Source: Lachnospiraceae bacterium
Lineage (GTDB): Bacteria; Bacillota_A; Clostridia; Lachnospirales; Lachnospiraceae
Length of the DNA stretch: 11,603 nt
Assembly: GCA_031262285.1 (NCBI GenBank)
Contig: JAISHZ010000185.1
Span: 1-11,603 of the forward strand
Direction of reading: 5' to 3'
The notes beneath the pieces were generated by a model that had not been told where the DNA came from, did no database searches, and saw only the letters and a list, made by a program, of their open reading frames with translations. The translations under genes were made by a program, and so were the position numbers. Within the stretch, counting starts at the first letter, position 1, and each line of letters starts with the position of its first letter. This document shows positions 5,871-11,603 of the stretch, piece by piece.

Positions 5871-7043
5871 TTACGATATCGCTCCATACGTAGCCATCCG
5901 AAGTTTACGCATAAGCGGTGTCATCCCGGAATCACATCTTTGAATAAAATAGAGTAAGATCAATTCGTCTGCTGGACTGACAGCAAAAAAATTGCCTGTC
6001 CATCCGTCCCAACCAAATTCTCCGATCCCGGCATTGGTGTGTGCGGCTCCTTGATCGAGCACCATACGCATGAGACAACTATACCCATGTCCCCATAGGC
6101 TATCCCAATTAAAATCCTGCTTTTGCGCAGGAGTTAAATGATCCTTGGTCATGAATTCCACTGTCTTGACACCCAATATTTTGTTAGCACGGAAAGTGCC
6201 CTTCCCCAAAAGCATAGTCGCGAAATTGCGGTAATCACTGATCGTGGACACTAACCCCGCTCCACCGGATTCAAAAGCCACATCTGCTCCATAATATTCA
6301 CCCAAATGACTTTTCGTAAAGGGTACTAATTTTTGCTCTTCCGAAGACCATATATAATTTTGCGCGAAACGAGCTTTCTTGGATTCGGGAACGAAAAAGG
6401 CGGTGTCTTCCATCGCAAGAGGCCCAAAAAGTTCGTCCTGCAAGAATTTGCCATAGGACTTCTGAGAAACCACTTCGACGACCGCACCCAAAATGTCTGC
6501 CGAGAGTCCGTACATCCACTTTTCACCTGGGTGAAACATCAATGGGATCTGCGCGATGCGACGTACGTATTCCTGTGTGTCCACGCGTTCTCCTGCTTCT
6601 CGTCTTGCAATCGCATCCCGAAAGATCACATCGATGTCACGTGCGCTCTGATGTCCTGGGTCAGGATAAGGGATGCCGGAAGACATATGAAGCATATCCC
6701 ATATAGTGGAATCCCGATTAGCACGAACGAGCGATCCGTCCGGCATAAGAACCTTCTGATCACAAAAGCACGGTAAATAGTAGCTGACCGGGTCGCGAAG
6801 ATCAATTTCGCCTCTTTCTGCCAATATCATAACTGCAACCGCCGTAATCGGTTTTGTCATTGAATATAAGCGAAAGATGGTATCATGGCGCATGGGTACT
6901 TCCTGTTCCTTGTCCGCATAACCATAGTTAGCTCGATACAATTCTTGCCCCTTGTGAATCATCAGCACATTCGCGCCATTGATCTCTCCTGCATGGATTG
7001 CGTTACATAACAAATTGTCCATTGTTTTTTGGTAATTCATCAT
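5871..7043 (-). CDS. Class C beta-lactamase-like serine hydrolase (esterase type)
   Basis: Beta-lactamase/penicillin-binding-protein-fold hydrolase, 390 residues from the chosen start. The catalytic SxxK is SMTK (61-64, in FRLYSMTKPITAVAVM). The second motif is Tyr178 in WMYGLSADILGAVVE (177-190), the Y-x-S/D-x-LG form common in family VIII esterases rather than the YxN of true lactamases. The KTG position is replaced by GEFGWDGWTG (341-350). No signal peptide or membrane segment is seen, so it is probably cytoplasmic, and an ester- or peptide-hydrolysing role is more likely than antibiotic resistance; the substrate is unknown. The start at 7043 is taken because GGGAG lies five bases before it; the open frame reaches 7136 but the extra residues look non-conserved. 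ATG 7040 is equally possible. It is transcribed away from the small membrane protein gene. Confidence 0.9.
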   Translation of the reverse strand: MMNYQKTMDNLLCNAIHAGEINGANVLMIHKGQELYRANYGYADKEQEVPMRHDTIFRLYSMTKPITAVAVMILAERGEIDLRDPVSYYLPCFCDQKVLMPDGSLVRANRDSTIWDMLHMSSGIPYPDPGHQSARDIDVIFRDAIARREAGERVDTQEYVRRIAQIPLMFHPGEKWMYGLSADILGAVVEVVSQKSYGKFLQDELFGPLAMEDTAFFVPESKKARFAQNYIWSSEEQKLVPFTKSHLGEYYGADVAFESGGAGLVSTISDYRNFATMLLGKGTFRANKILGVKTVEFMTKDHLTPAQKQDFNWDSLWGHGYSCLMRMVLDQGAAHTNAGIGEFGWDGWTGNFFAVSPADELILLYFIQRCDSGMTPLMRKLRMATYGAIS

Positions 7044-7136
7044 CTTTACTCCCATCTTTGTAGTGTTGTATTTGTTTGATTTCGAGGAATTCGCATAACA
7101 ATTTACGCGATGCGTTGCTATGAACGCCGAAGGCAC

Positions 7137-7334
7137 GAATAGGAATAATGTTCCTCGGCTTGTGAGAAACGCAAAAACCCAGAATAGTAGTTGATGCGCG
7201 AATAGGAACGTTAAGTGCGAATAGTTTTAGGTATAAAAAGGTTCAAAATGAGATATTCTATTATAATAGGAACAAACGTAAGGTTCTGATATGCGTAACC
7301 GTTTAGTGATGCTGATTGTTTCTGAATCGCGTAT
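7137..7334. other. Divergent intergenic region
   Basis: This stretch lies between the minus-strand hydrolase and the plus-strand small gene. It contains an imperfect palindrome AGGAATAATGTTCCT (7141-7155) and a TATAAT at 7262-7267 on the plus strand without a good -35. AATAGGAA is found at 7138-7145 and 7202-7208, with a related form near 7264. No gene is supported here except a possible upstream extension of the small ORF to an ATG at 7291. Confidence 0.45.
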
Positions 7335-7365
7335 GCACGCCGCTGGCGTGCAGATGGGAGCAAAT
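7335..7365 (+). promoter_or_regulatory. Hairpin plus Shine-Dalgarno element, copy of the one before comM
   Basis: GCACGCC (7335-7341) and GGCGTGC (7345-7351) form a perfect 7-bp stem with a 3-base loop, followed by AGATGGGAGCAAAT and the ATG at 7366. GGGAG is at 7356-7360. The distance from stem to start (14 bases) equals that at comM. The third stem pair is A-T here and G-C there, a compensatory change. Confidence 0.65.
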
Positions 7366-7470
7366 ATGGGTTTAGTCTGTATTATCGCAGCATTGGTAGT
7401 ACTCCCTATCTATTGTGCATGTATCGCAGGATCGCGTAGCGATGATAAAATGGAAAATGACATGGAATAG
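7366..7470 (+). CDS. Small single-span membrane protein, 34 residues, unknown function
   Basis: The translation is a hydrophobic stretch of about 20 residues (GLVCIIAALVVLPIYCACIA, residues 2-21) followed by a charged, mostly acidic tail (GSRSDDKMENDME). This reads as a single transmembrane helix with a short soluble end. Three cysteines lie in the hydrophobic part (5, 17, 19). I recognise no family. Support for a real gene: GGGAG five bases before the ATG, a hairpin/ribosome-binding context nearly identical to that of comM, and the sensible hydrophobic-then-charged design. An upstream ATG at 7291 is in frame and would give 59 residues, but it has no good ribosome binding site and would put the conserved hairpin inside the coding region. 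Neighbours are a divergent hydrolase and a convergent kinase gene, so it is probably its own unit. Confidence 0.55.
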   Translation: MGLVCIIAALVVLPIYCACIAGSRSDDKMENDME

Positions 7471-7485
7471 CGACTCGAAAAGTCG
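7471..7485. other. Short hairpin between convergent genes
   Basis: CGACT (7471-7475) and AGTCG (7481-7485) form a 5-bp stem with a 5-base loop directly after the small gene's stop codon and 16 bases from the kinase stop. There is no U-run, so terminator function is doubtful. Confidence 0.25.
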
Positions 7486-7500
7486 AACCCCTCATCAATC

Positions 7501-9174
7501 TTAGCTTTCTGTTACGCGATATCGTTGTATACAGATAGACAGAGTGGAGACTTCGAGCGGTTTGGGTAAAAATCCGGTGAATTGGTTGTTAAGAAAAAAT
7601 TGCTCAGCGTCATTTACCACATTCGCAGTAAGCGCGATGATCGGCAAATCAACGTACTGCCCGCCCATCGCACGTATCTGAGCGGTCGCTTCCACTCCAT
7701 CCATTTCCGGCATCATATGATCCATAAAAATGATATCATAATCACATTCCTTCACTTTTTGGAGCGCTTCCCTTCCACTTTTGGCGATGTCGGGTTCTAT
7801 GTCAAATAGGTTGAGCATCGCGGCAGCGACTTCCAAGTTTAAGTCGATGTCGTCCACTACCAGAACGCGGTAATTGGGAATGGAAAAAATCTCTGCACTC
7901 TGTAATTGAGGTACATCAAGAGCGCTTGCCGGTTTGTAAGGCAATCGCACTGTAAAACAAGATCCTTTGCCGTAAACACTTTCCACCGAAAGCGATCCCC
8001 CCATGAGCGCGCAGAATTCGCGGCTTATGGGTAACCCTAAGCCTGTTCCTTGTGTGGTGCGATTTCTCATCGCGTCTAAGCGTTCAAACGGACGGAATAA
8101 TTTATCGAAATCCTCCTCTTTAATGCCGATACCCGTATCCCGCAGGGCAAATACAAGTTCATCGCGTTCTTCGTCCAACGATGCATCAAGAACCGCTCCC
8201 CCTATGTGTGTATATTTCGCAGCGTTTGAAAGTAAATTCGTCAATGTCTGGCGAACACGCACCTCATCTCCGTACGTCCAATGTGGTAATGTCGGGGAAA
8301 TATTGACCCTCAGATACAAATCTTTCCTCTCGAAAATGCGTGTGTACATAGAGCTCAAATGATCCAAAAGTAAATGCAAATGATAAGGAACATTCAGAAT
8401 TCTCATCTTCCCCGCTTCAATTTTTGAAAAATCAAGAATATCGTCAATGATCGTCTGAAGCGCACCTGCAGCACTTTTCATATCACGTATATATTTGGCA
8501 GCCGTATCTTCAAGCGGTATGCGCATCAAAAGGTCACTGAGTCCGACGATCGCATTCATAGGCGTACGGATTTCGTGGGACATGGCGGCGAGAAAGTCGG
8601 ACTTCGCACGATTTGCTTCTTCTGCACGTTGCTTTTCCTCTTCCAGATCGGTACTGTCAACGAATACCGAGAGAAAACCCGCCTCGCTGTGTTCTGTGGC
8701 TTCAATTCTACGGCTTTCAATGGTGTAATAACGTGGAACCCCATCCCTCGCAAAGTCAAAGTATCTGCTAAAACGCGTCTTCTGCTTGCTCTCCATTACG
8801 GCAACGAAGTTCTCCTGTAGGATGCGCATATCGTCCTCACTTAGGACATTGCCAACCAGTTCTTTATAATTCCTACCGTATACATAATCATAATTGGGCG
8901 CATTAATCGCTTCCAAAAAAGAGCGAGTGCAGAGCTTGAACCGCTCCTCCTCATCAAGCAGAACAATAAACGCCGGACTCGCTTCGAGTAGCGCTTTATT
9001 GTATTCTTCTTGTTTCGCGACAAAAGCCGCTTGAGCCTGCTCATGCAATTCTTTGCTGCGAAATTGCTGCGTCAGCTTTTCGAGCCTCGATCGAACGATA
9101 CGAAGCTCACGCTCAAGCTTTTTCACTTCTAAATTGTCCTCTTTTTGATTCATAAGATTACCTGTACTTCCCAT
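7501..9174 (-). CDS. Soluble PAS hybrid histidine kinase with receiver domain
   Basis: Cytoplasmic hybrid sensor kinase, with no signal peptide or membrane span. Domains by residue (from the 9174 start): coiled coil (about 9-60), PAS (about 60-178), HisKA with H-box FLAAMSHEIRTPMNAIVG (phospho-acceptor His200), and HATPase_c. The ATPase domain carries N-box NLLSNAAKYT (Asn317), G1 DTGIG (347-351), F-box LFRPFER and G2 GTGLG (376-380). The C-terminal receiver domain has DD 440-441, phospho-acceptor Asp485 in IIFMDHMMPEMDG, Thr516 and Lys538. There is no HPt or output domain, so phosphate must pass to a separate HPt or regulator not in this window. The start is ambiguous: ATG 9174 has no ribosome binding site, while ATG 9153 has AGG eight bases before it and would remove seven residues. 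It follows the FIST gene by 55 bases, probably as an operon. Confidence 0.94.
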   Translation of the reverse strand: MGSTGNLMNQKEDNLEVKKLERELRIVRSRLEKLTQQFRSKELHEQAQAAFVAKQEEYNKALLEASPAFIVLLDEEERFKLCTRSFLEAINAPNYDYVYGRNYKELVGNVLSEDDMRILQENFVAVMESKQKTRFSRYFDFARDGVPRYYTIESRRIEATEHSEAGFLSVFVDSTDLEEEKQRAEEANRAKSDFLAAMSHEIRTPMNAIVGLSDLLMRIPLEDTAAKYIRDMKSAAGALQTIIDDILDFSKIEAGKMRILNVPYHLHLLLDHLSSMYTRIFERKDLYLRVNISPTLPHWTYGDEVRVRQTLTNLLSNAAKYTHIGGAVLDASLDEERDELVFALRDTGIGIKEEDFDKLFRPFERLDAMRNRTTQGTGLGLPISREFCALMGGSLSVESVYGKGSCFTVRLPYKPASALDVPQLQSAEIFSIPNYRVLVVDDIDLNLEVAAAMLNLFDIEPDIAKSGREALQKVKECDYDIIFMDHMMPEMDGVEATAQIRAMGGQYVDLPIIALTANVVNDAEQFFLNNQFTGFLPKPLEVSTLSICIQRYRVTES

Positions 9175-9229
9175 TGATTACCATATTGAAGTAAATGGTT
9201 ATTCAAATAAAAGAATTGGTGAATACAAC

Positions 9230-10420
9230 TCATATCACACAAAGAACGAACGCGCCATTTTGAAAACGGTTATAAAACGAACCATCCTTTCGCACAGAAG
9301 GGCATATCTCTCCGCCTGCATACCCCATCATAAACGGCATTCCCGCCATCGCCTCTCGTACCATATGCACCTCGTCTAAACTCTCAGAACCAAGAAGCAC
9401 AAAACGCGATGCACAGGAAAGTGCCAACGCGAACGCCTTTTCGTGGCTATGTTCAAAAGCATTTTGGGTAGCTTGCTGTGCGGATTCAAGCATATCGAGT
9501 TTGTCAAATCCACCGACGCGGAAGCGCGTGCCATTCTCCACCGTGCCACCGAGTATCAGCGTATCATGTTCGCTCAAGTTGATGATTTGACGCGGAAAAT
9601 AGGACAAGTCGTCTTCTTGGATGGCAAGTACGATGTTGGTCAAGACAGCACTTTTGACCATTTCTTTTGTGATGCCGATTAACGCCAGGAAATCAAGCGA
9701 AGATCTATCGTTAATAGAGATTACTTCGTTCCCATTGGCCTCCGTAATCATGAACCATCTATCGAAAATACGTTTTTCCGAAATAGATGCTTTGTAAAAT
9801 AAAGGATGAACGTCTCCATACAGTAAAACAAACCCGACACGGTCAAGAAACTCTCCGTCGGGTGTGATCACAAAACAATTTTCAGTAAAAGTGGGAGAAT
9901 CATCCACAGCAAATCCACCAAACACCGGAGCACCATCTGTCTGCTCGGTTACTGCACTCGTAAGCAAATCGCCTGAGACGATTCCGACATTTGGAGCAAA
10001 AGTCCACACGAGAGCAGGCTTCTCTCTCCCGGCAAAAATAGGCCGGCATAGACTCGCGATATCCTTATCTATCGCGACCGGTTCGGTGGTCGCCGTTTCA
10101 AACCAAATCCCCTCACCCCACAATACGGTCAATGTAAGGCACAAATCACCCTCAGCCTCGCTGAGTGGCTGTCCCTTTGGAACGGGCGATGTCGCCACAG
10201 TGGACGATGTATAACCCGCGATCGGAAACGGTAATACCTTTCGAAGCGCTTCCACCACACCGGACATGACAAACTCATAATGACAAGTTATCAATCCAAG
10301 CGCATTCGTCCCTATTTCCCCTTGCTCCTCAAGGGAAGATTGTATGGAAGAAACCGCAGACTCCACATTATCTATCTCGATCGTCGTTGCAGTAAAAACA
10401 TTGATCATCGTTTTACACAT
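9230..10420 (-). CDS. FIST-domain signal-transduction protein (FIST_N plus FIST_C)
   Basis: Stand-alone FIST protein of 396 residues. FIST domains are predicted intracellular sensors of small ligands, possibly amino acids, and often accompany signalling proteins. The N-terminal half shows the ITCHYEF beta strand and IAGYTSS (about 67-73), then FAPNVG and PVFGGFAVDDSP, the usual FIST_N glycine-rich signatures. The C-terminal half closes with MPFMMGYAGGEICPS and FQNGAFVLCVI, the typical FIST_C ending. No membrane segment or effector domain is fused. It lies directly upstream of the soluble hybrid kinase in the same direction, so the two probably form a sensor-plus-kinase unit. AGGAAGGG touches the first ATG at 10420; the second ATG (10408) is also possible but somewhat far from it. 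A strong promoter is placed 34 bases or more upstream. Confidence 0.92.
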   Translation of the reverse strand: MCKTMINVFTATTIEIDNVESAVSSIQSSLEEQGEIGTNALGLITCHYEFVMSGVVEALRKVLPFPIAGYTSSTVATSPVPKGQPLSEAEGDLCLTLTVLWGEGIWFETATTEPVAIDKDIASLCRPIFAGREKPALVWTFAPNVGIVSGDLLTSAVTEQTDGAPVFGGFAVDDSPTFTENCFVITPDGEFLDRVGFVLLYGDVHPLFYKASISEKRIFDRWFMITEANGNEVISINDRSSLDFLALIGITKEMVKSAVLTNIVLAIQEDDLSYFPRQIINLSEHDTLILGGTVENGTRFRVGGFDKLDMLESAQQATQNAFEHSHEKAFALALSCASRFVLLGSESLDEVHMVREAMAGMPFMMGYAGGEICPSVRKDGSFYNRFQNGAFVLCVI

Positions 10421-10453
10421 CCCTTCCTATTATAGGATCAAATTTATATGCAA

Positions 10454-10482
10454 ATTGTAAAGCGTATCAGTTCATTTGTCAA
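10454..10482 (-). promoter_or_regulatory. Sigma-A promoter of the FIST-kinase pair
   Basis: On the minus strand TTGACA (complement of 10477-10482) and TACAAT (complement of 10454-10459) are separated by exactly 17 bases. That is six of six and five of six matches to the consensus. Transcription would begin near 10447, giving a short leader of about 27 bases. Confidence 0.8.
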
Positions 10483-10548
10483 CGGATGGAAAAAGGTTCG
10501 TAAATCGGCGAACGTGAGAATAGTAACCATAGTTAAGATAATTGCTAC

Positions 10549-10577
10549 TTGCGCACATAAGATTGTTGTGTTAGAAT
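10549..10577 (+). promoter_or_regulatory. Probable promoter of the ACT-hom genes
   Basis: TTGCGC (10549-10554) and TAGAAT (10572-10577) are 17 bases apart, with TG at 10569-10570 forming an extended -10. The -35 is weak, so an activator or the extended -10 may matter. It is divergent from the FIST promoter, with about 67 bases between the two -35 boxes. The predicted start is near 10584. Confidence 0.6.
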
Positions 10578-10580
10578 ATC

Positions 10581-10617
10581 CCCCATCGGCACACAAGTGT
10601 CCGTATGGGGCACACAA
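10581..10617. promoter_or_regulatory. Operator-like inverted and direct repeats at the ACT transcription start
   Basis: CCCCATCGG and CCGTATGGGG flank a central ACA-CAAG-TGT, giving an imperfect palindrome (10581-10610) over the predicted transcription start. GGCACACAA is repeated at 10588-10596 and 10609-10617, 21 bases apart, or two helical turns. This is the spacing expected for a dimeric or tetrameric regulator on one DNA face. Confidence 0.4.
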
Positions 10618-10673
10618 ATCGTGCAAAAATACATTGGATGAACGTGTTGTTCTTTTTGTCATGGGGAGTAGAA

Positions 10674-11120
10674 ATGGGCGAAACAAAGAAATACTATGTC
10701 GTAACCCAAAAAGCGATTCCGGAAGTCTTGCTCAAAGTAATGGAAGCCAAACGTCTTTTGGCGTCAAATAAGGTGGCTACGATTCAAGAAGCAGTTGATC
10801 ATGTGGGAATCAGTCGTAGTTCTTTCTATAAATACAATGAAGATATTTTTGAGTTTCATGATACTTCCAAAGGAACTACGATTACACTGGCATTTCAAAT
10901 GGATGATGAGCCGGGGCTTTTGGCGGATGTGTTGAGCGTGATTGCACAGTTTCACGCTAATATTTTGACGATTCATCAAAGTATCCCTATAGGTGGTGTG
11001 GCTTCTTTGAGTATTAGTATACAGATTCTGGAAGATACAGGTGACATTTCCGGTATGATCGCGGCAATGGAAGGAAAAAAGGGAGTGGCACATGTAAAGA
11101 TGTTGGCCAAGGAAACATAG
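10674..11120 (+). CDS. PheB-like ACT domain protein (UPF0735 family)
   Basis: 148 residues, the same size as Bacillus PheB (about 147). The N-terminal segment YYVVTQKAIPEVLLKVMEAKRLLASNKVATIQEAVDHVGISRSSFYKYNEDIF (7-59, shown here as key parts only: IPEVLLKV, ATIQEAVDHVGISRSSFYKY) is the family's HTH-like region. The C-terminal ACT domain (about 68-146) contains ITLAFQMDDEPGLLADVLSVI and ILTIHQSIP, typical of amino-acid-binding regulatory domains. It lies ahead of homoserine dehydrogenase, so it may sense or bind an aspartate-family or aromatic amino acid; this is inference. The start at 10674 has GGGGAG five bases before it; the open frame reaches back to 10605 but the extra residues are not family-like. 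An in-frame ATG at 10605 overlaps the promoter's downstream repeats, which also argues against it. Confidence 0.9.
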   Translation: MGETKKYYVVTQKAIPEVLLKVMEAKRLLASNKVATIQEAVDHVGISRSSFYKYNEDIFEFHDTSKGTTITLAFQMDDEPGLLADVLSVIAQFHANILTIHQSIPIGGVASLSISIQILEDTGDISGMIAAMEGKKGVAHVKMLAKET

Positions 11121-11266
11121 GCGTGTATCGTAACTCTCCATTCGTCTTCTATGCAGGAATGATGAGGAACGATGATGGATACTTTATGATAGAAGCAAGA
11201 GAAAGCGACGTATACGAGTAGAGCTGACGAACGAAACAGGAGAATGAGAGCAGGAACGGAGGAGAA
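11121..11266 (+). other. Spacer between ACT gene and hom, with a nested inverted repeat
   Basis: Three nested complementary blocks can fold as one long interrupted hairpin: 11122-11128 with 11210-11216 (two G-T wobbles), CTCT 11134-11137 with AGAG 11198-11201, and CTTCTAT 11146-11152 with ATAGAAG 11189-11195. No U-run follows, so it is not a classic terminator. The hom ribosome binding site GGAGGAG is outside the fold. Confidence 0.4.
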
Positions 11267-11603
11267 ATGTTAAATATAGCGGTGCTGGGATATGGTACGG
11301 TAGGAAGTGGTGTAGTGGAAGTCATCGAGACCAACAAAGAGATGATTCAAAAAAAAGCAAGAACCCAAATCAATATCAAGTATATACTGGATCTGCGTGA
11401 ATTTCCCGGAGATCCCTATGAAGATAAAGTGATTCACGATGTGAATCGGATTTTGGAGGATGAAAGTGTTTCCATTTTGTGTGAAACCATGGGAGGCGTT
11501 GGAGCGGCGTATCAATTTACGAAAAAAGCGTTGGAAAGCGGAAAAAGCGTCTGTACATCCAACAAAGAATTGGTAGCACAATACGGACCTCAACTTTTGC
11601 AGA
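11267..11603 (+). CDS. hom: Homoserine dehydrogenase, N-terminal part (cut by window edge)
   Basis: Catalyses reduction of aspartate semialdehyde to homoserine with NAD(P)H, the branch point to threonine and methionine. The first 112 codons are visible and open at the right edge. The NAD(P)-binding Rossmann motif is IAVLGYGTVGSGVVEVI (4-20), the normal N-terminus of the family. It is followed by a shortened beta segment INIKYILDLRE and by ILCETMGG and SGKSVCTSNKELVAQYG, matching the conserved nucleotide and substrate-domain entry TANKALIA. GGAGGAG lies two bases before the ATG at its near end. The gene is downstream of the PheB-like ACT gene, 146 bases apart, likely in the same operon from the promoter at 10549. 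Whether it carries its own C-terminal ACT domain is outside the window. Confidence 0.93.
   Translation, partial: MLNIAVLGYGTVGSGVVEVIETNKEMIQKKARTQINIKYILDLREFPGDPYEDKVIHDVNRILEDESVSILCETMGGVGAAYQFTKKALESGKSVCTSNKELVAQYGPQLLQ

Noticed and set aside
5871..5889. Third copy of the 27-bp repeat at the end of the hydrolase gene
   Set aside because: Only a 16-base partial resemblance (13 matches), inside codons that make sense for the protein; probably coincidence.
7291..7365. Longer version of the small membrane protein starting at 7291 (59 residues)
   Set aside because: No strong ribosome binding site before 7291, and the block shared with the comM leader would become coding; kept only as an alternative.

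Overview
This 11.6-kb window looks like a chromosomal segment of a low-to-moderate-GC Bacillota, probably an anaerobic Clostridia-type organism. That is inferred from strong GGAGG-type ribosome binding sites, a PheB-type ACT protein placed in front of homoserine dehydrogenase, and the style of the ComM, DprA and FIST proteins. The species cannot be named from sequence alone.

Left block, + strand (1-4768): the tail of a GGDEF diguanylate cyclase is followed directly by a C-terminally short PilT-like ATPase. A 620-bp stretch with no clear gene comes next and is rich in hairpins. Then come comM (Mg-chelatase-like AAA+ helicase) and dprA (RecA loader). PilT, ComM and DprA all belong to natural-transformation pathways in other bacteria, so this block looks like a competence/type IV pilus locus with a c-di-GMP enzyme upstream.

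Middle block (4769-7500): an AT-rich gap, a small nitroreductase (+), a non-coding repeat cluster that includes a REP-like palindrome, and a minus-strand class C beta-lactamase-like serine hydrolase. A 34-residue single-span membrane protein (+) has a near-ideal ribosome binding site. The 24 bases ending at its start codon are nearly identical to those in front of comM, and both sites carry the same hairpin at the same distance from the ATG.

Right block (7501-11603): a minus-strand pair encodes a FIST sensory protein and a soluble PAS hybrid histidine kinase, driven by a near-consensus sigma-A promoter. Divergent from it are the PheB-like ACT protein and the start of homoserine dehydrogenase, i.e. 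aspartate-family amino-acid synthesis. FIST domains have been proposed to sense small ligands such as amino acids, so this placement may be functional.

The most unusual material is non-coding: the paired hairpin/Shine-Dalgarno element, the five-hairpin region before comM with its imperfect tandem repeat of tiny reading frames, the REP-like palindrome, and an operator-like arrangement at the ACT promoter. I saw no tRNA, rRNA, CRISPR array, insertion-sequence transposase or prophage gene.
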